A stretch of 64,000 nucleotides of DNA, from the NCBI RefSeq assembly GCF_000519085.1, contig NZ_KI912577.1, forward strand, positions 3,590,035 through 3,654,034. The letters run 5' to 3'. Every line of letters begins with the position of its first letter. Position 1 is the stretch's first letter. A program made the position numbers and the translations under genes. This document shows, in pieces, positions 8,394 to 15,929 of the stretch. The notes under the pieces were generated by a model. That model made no database searches. It was not told the DNA's origin and saw nothing but the letters and a program-made list of their open reading frames with translations. The DNA comes from Methylobacterium sp. 10 (GTDB lineage Bacteria > Pseudomonadota > Alphaproteobacteria > Rhizobiales > Beijerinckiaceae).

Positions 8394-9177
8394 CAACGTC
8401 CATCCTCGCGGGGAGCCAGTCACGAGTCGCACTGAAGCCGCCACGGCGCGGTAAGGTGGCGGGAGTTGGCCTGTCTCGCCACCGCCCGTCCTTCAGCCAT
8501 CGCCCGGGGCTTGTGGTGTACTGAGCGGGTTCGCCCTCGCGGGCCGCAGCGTAGGCTGTGACGCCTTCCATAATTTGATGATGAGTGGCACGCTGATCCT
8601 TCAGCACCCGATCATATTCCCGACGAGCGGCGTCCTCGCCCTCTTGCTTGGGATAGGCATCCCAGAACTCGGCGAAGGGTGAGGGGGTAGGGGGAGACTC
8701 CCGGTTTCCTTTCCCGGTTTCTCCTTTCTCTTGTTTGGGTGTCTGGCTGGACACTCCGGGGGGTGTCTGGCTGGACACCGGGGTAGTGTCTGGCTGGGCA
8801 CTCCCCCCAGTGTCTGGCTGGACACCGGGGGGGAGTGTCTGGCTGGACACTGGGGGGTGGCCTGATTCGAGCCGTGAAAAGCAGGGCATGAACGAGTTGG
8901 TTACGAATCCTTTAGCCGCATTAGAGGCTCCACCATTCACCCGGGAGACCCGAATCCAGCCTGACTTCTCAAGTTCCTCGACCGCCCGAATGGCGGAACG
9001 ACGCTCGAAGCCAGCACCGCGTGCAAGCGTGTCATAGGAGGGTGTGCACTGGCTGGTCTGGGTGTTGTGGTGATGAAGCAGACGGGCAGCGACCACCTTC
9101 GCCTTGAGCGACAGCGCATCGTCCTCGATGATGGCCTGAAGCAGCTGCCATTTCTGTATGAGGGTAACCGCGCCCAA
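8386..9177 (-). CDS. Phage helix-turn-helix replication-type protein
   Basis: The 263-residue protein begins with a winged-helix domain at about 5-95 (LSLKAKVVAARLL, then YDTLARGAGFERRSAIRAVEELEKSGWIRV), the type found in phage replication initiators and plasmid-like Rep proteins. A Pro/Gln/Thr-rich linker at about 105-150 is encoded by five DNA repeats. The C-terminal domain (FAEFWDAYPKQEG) is like that of phage O-type or HTH replication proteins. The only sensible start is TTG at 9177, with GGGG just upstream. It is the third gene of an early operon beginning at 9633. The function is inferred from domain type and position. Confidence 0.75.
   Translation of the reverse strand: MGAVTLIQKWQLLQAIIEDDALSLKAKVVAARLLHHHNTQTSQCTPSYDTLARGAGFERRSAIRAVEELEKSGWIRVSRVNGGASNAAKGFVTNSFMPCFSRLESGHPPVSSQTLPPGVQPDTGGSAQPDTTPVSSQTPPGVSSQTPKQEKGETGKGNRESPPTPSPFAEFWDAYPKQEGEDAARREYDRVLKDQRATHHQIMEGVTAYAAAREGEPAQYTTSPGRWLKDGRWRDRPTPATLPRRGGFSATRDWLPARMDVDE
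8739..8850. repeat. Five 16-bp dyad repeats inside the replication gene
   Basis: GTGTCTGGCTGGACAC occurs at 8739, 8763, 8786, 8810 and 8835, with one G-for-A change in the third copy. Each unit is itself a dyad GTGTC-N6-GACAC. Spacing is 24, 23, 24 and 25 bp, so copies are read in two frames, coding VSSQT in some and VQPDT-type strings in others. Conservation of the DNA in spite of the frame change points to a DNA-level role, such as iterons of a phage origin. Confidence 0.75.
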
Positions 9178-9181
9178 TGAG

Positions 9182-9370
9182 TTACCCCGCCGGAACGAGC
9201 TGATCGACCGTGAAGATCTCGGCAGCGATCAGAAACGCGCGTTCAGCCTCGGCCCGTGTGGCACCGAAGTAGGGTTCCATAGCCCAACAGATCAGATCAT
9301 CGCGGTGGCGCCACTGAAGGCGTCTTGTTTCGATGATGACGCAGGCGAGCACGGCGGCGATATCGCTCAT
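9182..9370 (-). CDS. Small hypothetical phage early protein
   Basis: The 62-residue product starts with ATG at 9370, in an ATGA overlap with the preceding gene, and ends five bases before the replication-type gene. It is helical, with a string of Arg, Trp and His (ETRRLQWRHRDDLICWAME) and an acidic AEAERAFLIAAEIF helix. The tight packing supports a real gene in the early operon. No function can be assigned. Confidence 0.6.
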   Translation of the reverse strand: MSDIAAVLACVIIETRRLQWRHRDDLICWAMEPYFGATRAEAERAFLIAAEIFTVDQLVPAG

Positions 9371-9633
9371 GCGTAGCCTCCCCGTAGGAAGGCGCGCACC
9401 TGGTTGCGGCAGTGGAAGACGCCGGAGACCGTACCATCCTGCTCGATCAGTGCGACGAAGCAGCTTGCCAGGGCAGGGCGCTGAACTGTAGCCTCTGCGC
9501 CGAAGTCTTTACCCGAGACCTTCTGTTTCGCGCCGTTGCGGGCTCCAACCCCCGCGACGGCGTTCTTTGTTTCTGGGCCATTTTCCCGCTCGATATCGGT
9601 CGGGATTCCGCTTCTAACCCTTTGATATTGCAT
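9367..9633 (-). CDS. First gene of the phage early operon, hypothetical
   Basis: The 88-residue basic protein has a polar N-terminal half and a C-terminal part with two Cys (ASCFVALIEQDGTVSGVFHC). Its stop overlaps the start of the next gene by four bases. It is the first gene of the leftward early operon, and its upstream region borders the tRNA fragment. No family is recognised; a role in control of the early operon is possible but not shown. Confidence 0.55.
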   Translation of the reverse strand: MQYQRVRSGIPTDIERENGPETKNAVAGVGARNGAKQKVSGKDFGAEATVQRPALASCFVALIEQDGTVSGVFHCRNQVRAFLRGGYA

Positions 9634-9686
9634 TACCGCTTTTCTCCTCGTTCGGAGAAAAAGCGTTGTTATTTCAATGGGGCAGG

Positions 9687-9735
9687 GGGGACTCTGACTC
9701 CTCTAGTCGAGGTTCGAATCCTCGTCCCCCAGCCA
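9687..9735 (+). other. 3' half of tRNA-Gln(CTG): probable attachment site
   Basis: The segment has an anticodon arm GGGGA-CTCTGAC-TCCTC with anticodon CTG, a T arm CGAGG-TTCGAAT-CCTCG, the acceptor 3' strand TCCCCCA, discriminator G and an encoded CCA ending at 9735. The expected 5' acceptor strand TGGGGGA and a D arm are absent in the 26 bases before it, so this is not a whole tRNA gene. Such 3' fragments are left when elements integrate into tRNA genes. A tyrosine integrase start lies 118 bases downstream. Confidence 0.8.
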
Positions 9736-9852
9736 CTGTCACACCTAAGTCATTCAGATCATTGAGCTCCTCGCGCAGTCGCCCTGCGGAGTGAGCCTGT
9801 TGCTACACACCGCTGCTACACAAGGTACCCAGCCAGGTGCCGAAGGAGCGGA

Positions 9853-10149
9853 GTGGCACCGATCGCGAATGTCGTCCTGCGTGGACGAACCTTTCATTTC
9901 CGCCGACGCGTACCGACCGGCCTGCGAGCGACCTTGCGCCTCAACGAAATGGTGCGCAGCCTCGGGACATCGGACGCGCGGACTGCCAAGCTAAGGGCCT
10001 GTCAGCTATACGTCGCGTCAAAGAGTATCTTCTCGACCCTGAACGCGACGCCGATGCTGACCGACGCCCAACTCGCCCGCCTCGTACAGGATTTTTACGG
10101 GCTGATTCTCGATCGAGTGATCCTCCCCCGGTTTCACGGACACCTCTGA
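9853..10149 (+). pseudogene. int: Tyrosine integrase, N-terminal fragment cut by an IS
   Basis: A GTG at 9853 follows GAAGGAG at good spacing. The first 88 codons read like the N-terminus of phage/island tyrosine integrases (FHFRRRVPTGLRATLRLNEM, RSLGTSDARTAKLRA), the arm- and core-binding part. The frame enters the IS end at 10118 and the rest, including the catalytic Arg-His-Arg-Tyr domain, is missing. It lies next to the tRNA-Gln fragment, as expected for an enzyme that used that site. It cannot be active. Confidence 0.8.
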
Positions 10150-10179
10150 TACGCTCCTTGCGGGCGGGGAAGGTGTTTG

Positions 10180-10680
10180 ATGGCAAAGACGAGACGCGAG
10201 TTCACCCCGGAGTTCAAACGCGAGGCGGTGGCGCTGCTGGAAAGCAGCGGCCGGCCGCAGATGCAGATCGCCGCCGAACTCGGGATCCAACCGTCGATGC
10301 TGAGGCAATGGCGCACGGCGCTGATGGGCGGCTGCCCGCCACCGCGGCCAGCGGGATTGCCAGGAACCGCGCCGATGAGCCCGGTGTCATCGCCGTCCGA
10401 TCAGGCGGTCGCGATCGCCCGTCTGCGGCGTGAACTCGACCGGACGCGCATGGAGCGCGACGTCCTAAAAGCGGACCGAGCTGACATCGGTCGCCCTGAT
10501 GATGGCGACCCAACGGCAGCGACCGGCCGCTGGGCTCATCTGTCACTCGGATCGCGGCAGCCCATACGCCGCCGAGGCCTACAGAGCGCAGCTTGCCGAC
10601 ATGAAGGCGACACCCTCCATGAGCCGAACCGGCTGCTGCTACGACAACGCCCCGATGGAAAGCCTCTTCCACACCCTTAA
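10180..10680 (+). pseudogene. IS3-family OrfA, 3' end altered by deletion
   Basis: From the ATG at 10180, preceded by GGGGAAGG, the product starts with the OrfA helix-turn-helix (KTRREFTPEFKREAVALLES, then AAELGIQPSMLRQWR) and continues through the leucine-zipper-like region to MERDVLK near 10470. There the sequence jumps to OrfB DNA in a different frame, so the rest to 10680 is out-of-frame read-through. It would be a DNA-binding fragment without catalytic function. Confidence 0.8.
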
Positions 10681-10846
10681 GGTCGAACTCGTCCACCAGC
10701 GACGATGGGCGACCCGGGACGAGGCCAGACGGGACGTGTTCGCCTACATCGAAGGCTATTACAATCGACAGCGCATCCACTCGGCCCTCGGCTGCATCAC
10801 GCCCGAGCAGGCCGAACGGAACGCGAGCCAACCCCCGTGTCCGTGA
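10475..10846 (+). pseudogene. IS3-family OrfB transposase, C-terminal remnant
   Basis: In the third plus frame the sequence codes for the second half of an IS3-type DDE transposase: the second Asp in ICHSDRGSPYAAEAYR, the catalytic Glu region in NAPMESLFHTLKVE, and the terminal YNRQRIHSALG and TPEQAERN strings. The N-terminal HTH region and the first catalytic Asp are lost in the internal deletion, so it is inactive. Confidence 0.85.
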
Positions 10847-10867
10847 AACCGGGGGGGGGAGGATCAG

Positions 10868-11038
10868 TCAGTCGATCTGCAGGCCGCCGTACTCCTTGCG
10901 CCAGCGATAGTCACGTTGCTTGGAGATATCCGCCTCTAGGCACGCTATTGCCAAACTCTTGCCCTGCGCCTTCTGAACCTCGATCTGCCGCAGCTTCAGA
11001 ACCACCTGCTCCGCACCCGTCTTCTGACCTCGCTTCAT
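10868..11038 (-). pseudogene. IS407-group OrfA fragment
   Basis: On the minus strand an ATG at 11038, preceded by AGGAG, opens a frame for MKRGQKTGAEQVVLKLRQIE followed by a second helix and YRWRKEYGGLQID, the typical first 55 residues of OrfA in the IS407 group of IS3 elements. It stops at 10868, where it meets the inverted repeat of the other IS. Its own upstream end, near 11100, is intact-looking. The remaining OrfA and all OrfB are missing. Confidence 0.75.
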
Positions 11039-11278
11039 GTCCAGCTCCTTCGGTCCTGGCTGATCCTCTCAATCAGCCCAGTCCAAAGCTAGCCGGTCAG
11101 GTCACATGCACAAGAATTCATCGCATGTCATTTTCTTAATGTTCCGCTCACCTTGGCGTCAATCGAGCTGCGGCATTCAATTGTTTATCAAGGTCTGGCT
11201 GCGACGTTGCCTCGTCGCTTCAGGAACGGGCTTTAAAGGTGGCCCGCATCCCCAGACGTGACGACGAAAGGTTCGAGC

Positions 11279-14200
11279 ATGTCTGGCGTGACTATCAACA
11301 ATCAGGCAAATCCTGAGGGCGGGACTGTACAGGAGGCCGTCAATACGACCGCCGGCGGCACAGAAGTCAGCATCCTTTTGCAGGGACTCCGGAGGGCAGT
11401 CGGGCCTAACGGCGCCCCATCGACCGTCCCGTCTCGCACTGTTTCCGAGAGTAGTGTCGGGGAGGCAGGCGAAGACAGCGTGCTCGACGACTCGAGCGGC
11501 TATGGCTCCATGATCCTGAGGGATGCGGAGGCTTTCGGGACTAGATCGGCGTTCGCTCAAGGCTTCAATGACTGGGCAGCCAACTTCGCGAGCTCATTGT
11601 CACCAGAGGGAGCCGCAACTTTCATTAGAGCACTTGGGTACCTTGGAGACGTGGTGAGGATCGGTGGCGATGCCGGGCCGTTTGCTGCCGCAGTCGGGGC
11701 GGGCATCCTGCTCTATCCGATCGCCAAGGGGTTACCGGATGAGCAGGTGTCGACGCTGCAACCTGGCACCACCTGGAACCCGGACGGCACGCCCACGGCG
11801 CCTTCGATCCTCCCCACCCATGAGGCAGTGCAAGTCCTCTCGGTCGCGAATCAAGCCCAGCTCGCCGCCGCCATTGAGACGGTCAATACTTCTCCCGGCA
11901 ACTACGCGATTCATGTCACGGCCGACATCACCCTCAATTCGGATCTTCCGGCGCTGAACCAGCCCCTCGGCGTGGTTCGGATCGACGGCGAAGGACATGT
12001 GCTCGACGGTGCCGATACTTACCGCGGCCTGATGGTGGACGATACACAAGCTCTCCTGAAAGACCTTACTATTCAGGACGCCGTGGCACAGGGGGGCGCC
12101 GGCGGCATTGGCAAGTCTGGCGGCGGTGGTGGCGCGGGTCTTGGTGGCGGCGTACTTGCGGTGAACCATGCGGCGATCGCCCTCGATGACGTCTCGTTCA
12201 CGAACGACGCCGCCGCTGGCGGACAAGGCGGTGCGAGGGAGGCTGGCGCCCTGCTGGGGAGCGCGGGATATGGCGGCGGCGGTGGCATGGGCGGCGTTGG
12301 GGGAGCGGGAAGCGCCTGGCATTCGAGCGTCGGCGGTGTGCTCGGCGATCTCGGCCAGCACCTCGACCTCGCAGTTCCGGCCGACGAGGACGATGGGCGG
12401 GACGGCAGCAGCGGCGGTGGCGGTGGCCTCGGCACTGCGGCGATGGGGAGTGCGAGCGGACCTGGTGGGCACAGTTCCATCCTCACCGGCGCAGATGGCG
12501 GCATGGGCTTGGACGATGGCACATCCGCCAACAATGACGCAGCAGGCTTCGGTGGAGGCCTCGGCGCCAATGGCGTTCAGGGCGGCTGGGGAGGTGGTGG
12601 CGCCGGAAGCGCCGGGGGTGGCGACAGCGACGACGTCGGCGGCAGTGGCGGGTATGGCGGCGGCGGCGGTGGTGGTGGTGGTGGCGCCGGCTACGGCGGT
12701 GGCGGTGGCGGGGGTGGTGGCGCCGTAGGCATCATGGGCGTCGACCCAGGCCAGGGCGGTTTCGGTGGCGGTGCCGGTGCCACGGAAGGCGGTGGTGGCG
12801 GCGCGGGCCTTGGCGGCGGTGCATTCGCTGACGGCACCAGCAAGATCAGTATCGAAGGCGGCAGCTTCACCGGTGACACGGCGACCGGTGGCCAGGGTGC
12901 GAGCGGTGGAGGGAGTGGCCAGGGATACGGAGATTCGATCTTTCTTTCGGGCAATCAGGTCCTGACGGCCTTCGCCAAGCCAGGTGAGACGACAGCCCTC
13001 AACGGGGGAATTTCCGATCAGTCCAGCACCGGTGATCCGAGCGGTCAGGGCGGGGCGGCAGTGGTGGCGGCCACGGGCGGCGGTACCGTCGCGATTACGG
13101 GGGATGAAGACCTCTCGGGCGGCATCGTCATCGATGACGGCACCACGCTAGAGCTCACGGTAAAGCAGGCCGCAGGCGCCACCGGTACCATCGCCTTCGG
13201 AGATGCGGGCGACGGCGCGACCTTACGCGTGGATGATTCTGCCCTAACTGGCAGCGGCCTTCTCGACACCGGCCTGCGCGGTATGCAAACCGGCGACCGA
13301 ATAGACTTCGCAGGTCTCGCCGGTGCGACCCAGGTCACGGTCGGAACGGTCGGCGGAGCGATGGCCACGGACGGGCAGACCGCGACACAGGTCACGGTCT
13401 CGAACGGCACGCAGGCGGAGTCGGTCCAGATCGAAGGCCTGAATGCAGGGGCTACTTTTGCCGTGGCGAGCGATGGCCAGGGCGGCTCTACATTGACCAT
13501 GACCCAGGCGATGCCGGCACCGACCGGGTTGGCCGAGACAACCGGTGCGGATGGCTCGCTGATCTTGTCCGGGCAGACTCAGGCCGGCAGCTCCGTCACC
13601 CTCTATCAACTACAGCCGCAAGCCGGCATCCTACTTCAGCTCGGCACTGCCACCGCCACCTCGAATGGTACGTTCACCCTGACACCCGATACCCCGCCGG
13701 ATGCCGGCACCGGCCCCGTCGTGGCCATGGCTGCCGACGCCTCGGGCAACCAGTCGGTGCTGTCCGCTGCACTCGCCCTTCCGGCCGGGAGCGGCGGTAC
13801 GGCGCCTGCCACCGATGCGAATTTTGGCACGCCGGCCCCGGGAAGCATCGTCCTGCGCGTCGGCACCGAGGCGCAACTCACGGCGGCCATCGATCAGGCC
13901 AACGCTGGCACAACGCCGGGGCCTCTGGCGATCGAGTTCACCAATGACATCACCCTCATGGGTGGGAACGACCTGCCCGTGCTGCAGGCTGCCAGCCCCG
14001 TCACGATCCTGGGCCAAGGGCATACTCTCGACGGTGACGACTTCACCCGCGGGTTGGTGGTGTTCGGCGGCACCGCTGCCATCGAGGATCTGACCATCGC
14101 GGATACCGTCGCCTCCGGTGGGATGGGAGGCATTGGCGCATCTGGCGGCGGCGGTGGCGCGGGCCTTGGCGGCGGGCTGATGGTAGCTGGCAGTGCGAGC

Positions 14201-15868
14201 GTGGTGCTCGCCGACGTCCACTTCTCCAACGACGCCGCGCAGGGCGGAGCGGGGGGGATCTCCGGCGCCTACGGCGAGGGCTACGGCGGCGGCGGCGGCC
14301 TCGGCGGGAGTGGTGGCAACACCGCCTCCAGTCTGGTCGGGCTTTCCGGCGGAGGCGGTGGCATCGGAGCCCAGGCGGTCGGGGGCAACGGCATTGATGC
14401 CGCGACGGGATCGCAGGGGACGGCGGGTCCGATCGCAGGTGCTCCGTCGGATGCCGGCACCGGCGCTCATGGAAGTGTCGCGGGCGGCGGCGGCGATGGT
14501 GGTAGCACCATCTGGCAAGGCGGCGCAGGGGCCGGCGGTGGGATCTACGGCTTGAGCGGCGCCGACACGAGTGAGGGCGGCGATGGAAGTACTGGTGGCT
14601 GGGGCGGCGGCGGCGGTGGCAACAACACCTATGGCGGCAATGGTGGCTTCGGCGGCGGCGGCGGCGGGTCTCAGACCCAGGGAGGCTATGGCGGCTTCGG
14701 CGGCGGCGGCGGTGGCGGTGCACCGCTTTTCTCAGGCACAGGCGCCCCGGGGGGCTTCGGTGGCGGTGCGGGAGGGGACGGCACGAACAGCACTCAGAGT
14801 GACGGCGGCGGCGGCGGTCTGGGTGCGGGAGGCGCTGTCTTCGTCGAGGAGGGATCGAGCCTGACAGTCGTCAATTCCGGCAGCACGGGCGATACTGTCG
14901 CCGGCGGCCAGGGGCAGAATGGTGGTGACAACGGTCAGGCCTATGGCTCGGGCTGGTTCATCCAGGGCGATCAAGCGATCACACTCGGGGCTCTCTCCGG
15001 TCAGACCACGACCATCAACGACGTTATTTCCGACGAAGCCGGATCACATGACGCAAGCGGTGCTACCGGTGCTGGAACCGTGATCGCCGCAGGGCCGGGC
15101 ACGATCGCGCTCGAGGTGCAGAATACCTACACCGGCGGTACCGTTATCGACGGCGGCACCCTCGAACTCGGCGCGGCCGGTGCGGCAGGCACCGGCGACA
15201 TCACGTTTGCCGCGGACAGTGCGGGCACGCTGAAGCTAGACGCGGCGGTCACGAGAAGCAGTGCTCTCCTCAACGGCATCTCCGGACTGGCGGCTGGGGA
15301 CGCGATTGACCTCGCCGGCGTCGCGTACCAGCAGGGGGCGATGACCCAGGATATCGGTGCGCCCGGTAGCCTACCAACCGCCGCCGGAGGTACGGCAGCC
15401 TCACAGGTACTGATCGGTAACGGCACCGACCATGCCGTTCTGGCGATCGAGGGACTGGCGCCGCAGGCTGCCTTGACCCTGGCGAGCGACGGCCAAGGGG
15501 GAACTCTGGTGAGCCTCGCTCAGCCGGCCGGGGCTGCCGCAGCCGATCCCTCGGCCATGGCGGCACCCGCACCGGGGGGCGCCGATGCGCTGCCTGCGAC
15601 GGAGCTGTTCACCCTGCCGCTAGGGCAGATCAGCAGCCTCGGAACCGGCGATCCCCGGAATGCGGTCAACAGCATGCTGTTTCAGGCCTCGTCTCCTCCC
15701 GGAGTTGCGGTCCCGTCTCCTGGGCCAGCCGGTGGAGTCGCGGCGGCGATCCACGATCCGGAGGCTCAGGCCGGCCTCTTGCCGATGCCCGGAGAGGACG
15801 ACCGTCACGGTGTAGCGGGGCTCGCCCACGAGTCCGGTCAAGCCACCACGAGCCTCCATCACCGCTAA
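11279..15868 (+). CDS. Giant glycine-rich beta-helix protein, probable type I secretion cargo
   Basis: The 1529-residue product has a roughly 170-residue N-terminal region with helical segments, then two homologous modules of about 558 residues, then a 115-residue Pro/Gly-rich tail. Each module starts with a short beta-helix leader (AQLAAAIE.. in one, AQLTAAID.. in the other), runs through very Gly-rich strings, and ends with an autotransporter-type strand motif such as NTYTGGTVIDGGTLELG. There is no Sec signal, no autotransporter barrel and no canonical RTX nonapeptide. The next two genes encode an ABC exporter and an HlyD adaptor, so type I export to the surface or medium is likely. The ATG at 11279 is chosen for the GAAAGG before it. 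Confidence 0.8.
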   Translation: MSGVTINNQANPEGGTVQEAVNTTAGGTEVSILLQGLRRAVGPNGAPSTVPSRTVSESSVGEAGEDSVLDDSSGYGSMILRDAEAFGTRSAFAQGFNDWAANFASSLSPEGAATFIRALGYLGDVVRIGGDAGPFAAAVGAGILLYPIAKGLPDEQVSTLQPGTTWNPDGTPTAPSILPTHEAVQVLSVANQAQLAAAIETVNTSPGNYAIHVTADITLNSDLPALNQPLGVVRIDGEGHVLDGADTYRGLMVDDTQALLKDLTIQDAVAQGGAGGIGKSGGGGGAGLGGGVLAVNHAAIALDDVSFTNDAAAGGQGGAREAGALLGSAGYGGGGGMGGVGGAGSAWHSSVGGVLGDLGQHLDLAVPADEDDGRDGSSGGGGGLGTAAMGSASGPGGHSSILTGADGGMGLDDGTSANNDAAGFGGGLGANGVQGGWGGGGAGSAGGGDSDDVGGSGGYGGGGGGGGGGAGYGGGGGGGGGAVGIMGVDPGQGGFGGGAGATEGGGGGAGLGGGAFADGTSKISIEGGSFTGDTATGGQGASGGGSGQGYGDSIFLSGNQVLTAFAKPGETTALNGGISDQSSTGDPSGQGGAAVVAATGGGTVAITGDEDLSGGIVIDDGTTLELTVKQAAGATGTIAFGDAGDGATLRVDDSALTGSGLLDTGLRGMQTGDRIDFAGLAGATQVTVGTVGGAMATDGQTATQVTVSNGTQAESVQIEGLNAGATFAVASDGQGGSTLTMTQAMPAPTGLAETTGADGSLILSGQTQAGSSVTLYQLQPQAGILLQLGTATATSNGTFTLTPDTPPDAGTGPVVAMAADASGNQSVLSAALALPAGSGGTAPATDANFGTPAPGSIVLRVGTEAQLTAAIDQANAGTTPGPLAIEFTNDITLMGGNDLPVLQAASPVTILGQGHTLDGDDFTRGLVVFGGTAAIEDLTIADTVASGGMGGIGASGGGGGAGLGGGLMVAGSASVVLADVHFSNDAAQGGAGGISGAYGEGYGGGGGLGGSGGNTASSLVGLSGGGGGIGAQAVGGNGIDAATGSQGTAGPIAGAPSDAGTGAHGSVAGGGGDGGSTIWQGGAGAGGGIYGLSGADTSEGGDGSTGGWGGGGGGNNTYGGNGGFGGGGGGSQTQGGYGGFGGGGGGGAPLFSGTGAPGGFGGGAGGDGTNSTQSDGGGGGLGAGGAVFVEEGSSLTVVNSGSTGDTVAGGQGQNGGDNGQAYGSGWFIQGDQAITLGALSGQTTTINDVISDEAGSHDASGATGAGTVIAAGPGTIALEVQNTYTGGTVIDGGTLELGAAGAAGTGDITFAADSAGTLKLDAAVTRSSALLNGISGLAAGDAIDLAGVAYQQGAMTQDIGAPGSLPTAAGGTAASQVLIGNGTDHAVLAIEGLAPQAALTLASDGQGGTLVSLAQPAGAAAADPSAMAAPAPGGADALPATELFTLPLGQISSLGTGDPRNAVNSMLFQASSPPGVAVPSPGPAGGVAAAIHDPEAQAGLLPMPGEDDRHGVAGLAHESGQATTSLHHR
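11834..13508 (+). repeat. First copy of the internal module of the glycine-rich protein
   Basis: This segment codes for residues about 186-743. It is homologous to 13850-15523 in order and spacing: AQLxAAI leader, ADITLNSDLP strand, DGADTYRGLMV, GGAGGIGKSGGGGGAGLGGG, a long Gly tract, a GxTxxxNGxIxD strand, and a closing DGQGGSTLTM. The two copies are nearly equal in length (1675 and 1674 bp), although the Gly tracts have diverged. Confidence 0.75.
13850..15523 (+). repeat. Second copy of the internal module of the glycine-rich protein
   Basis: This copy has the same order of landmarks as the first: TEAQLTAAID, NDITLMGGNDLP, DGDDFTRGLVV, GGMGGIGASGGGGGAGLGGG, Gly tract, TINDVISDE, NTYTGGTVIDGG and DGQGGTLVSL. 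The region between the copies (13509-13849) codes for a separate domain of about 114 residues that looks like a Big/FN3-type strand sandwich (ETTGADGSLILSGQTQAGSS). Confidence 0.75.
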
Positions 15869-15929
15869 AGCGAGTCGTGCGGCCTCTTTCGGGAGGCCGG
15901 ACACCCCCATATCTGCCAGGATCCCAACG

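Larger units (their letters stand above)
10118..10866 (+). mobile_element. IS3-family insertion sequence with internal deletion
   Basis: Terminal inverted repeats TGATCCT-C5-GGTTTCACGGACAC (left) and its complement with a longer run of nine C (right) bound a 749-bp element. It encodes an OrfA start and the end of an OrfB DDE transposase, but lacks about 500 bp between them compared with a usual 1.2-1.3 kb element. No matching target duplication is seen (GAG on the left, GTC on the right), and unrelated genes lie on each side, so the locus was rearranged after insertion. Confidence 0.85.

Noticed and set aside
8739..8850. CRISPR array
   Set aside because: Spacers would be only 7-9 bp and are similar to one another; the repeats lie inside a gene.
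9661..9735. Complete tRNA-Gln gene
   Set aside because: The 5' acceptor strand and D arm are missing; only the 3' 49 bases fit.
11279..15868. Classic autotransporter or RTX adhesin
   Set aside because: There is no C-terminal barrel, no Sec signal and no GGxGxDxUx nonapeptide; only strand motifs resemble autotransporter passengers.
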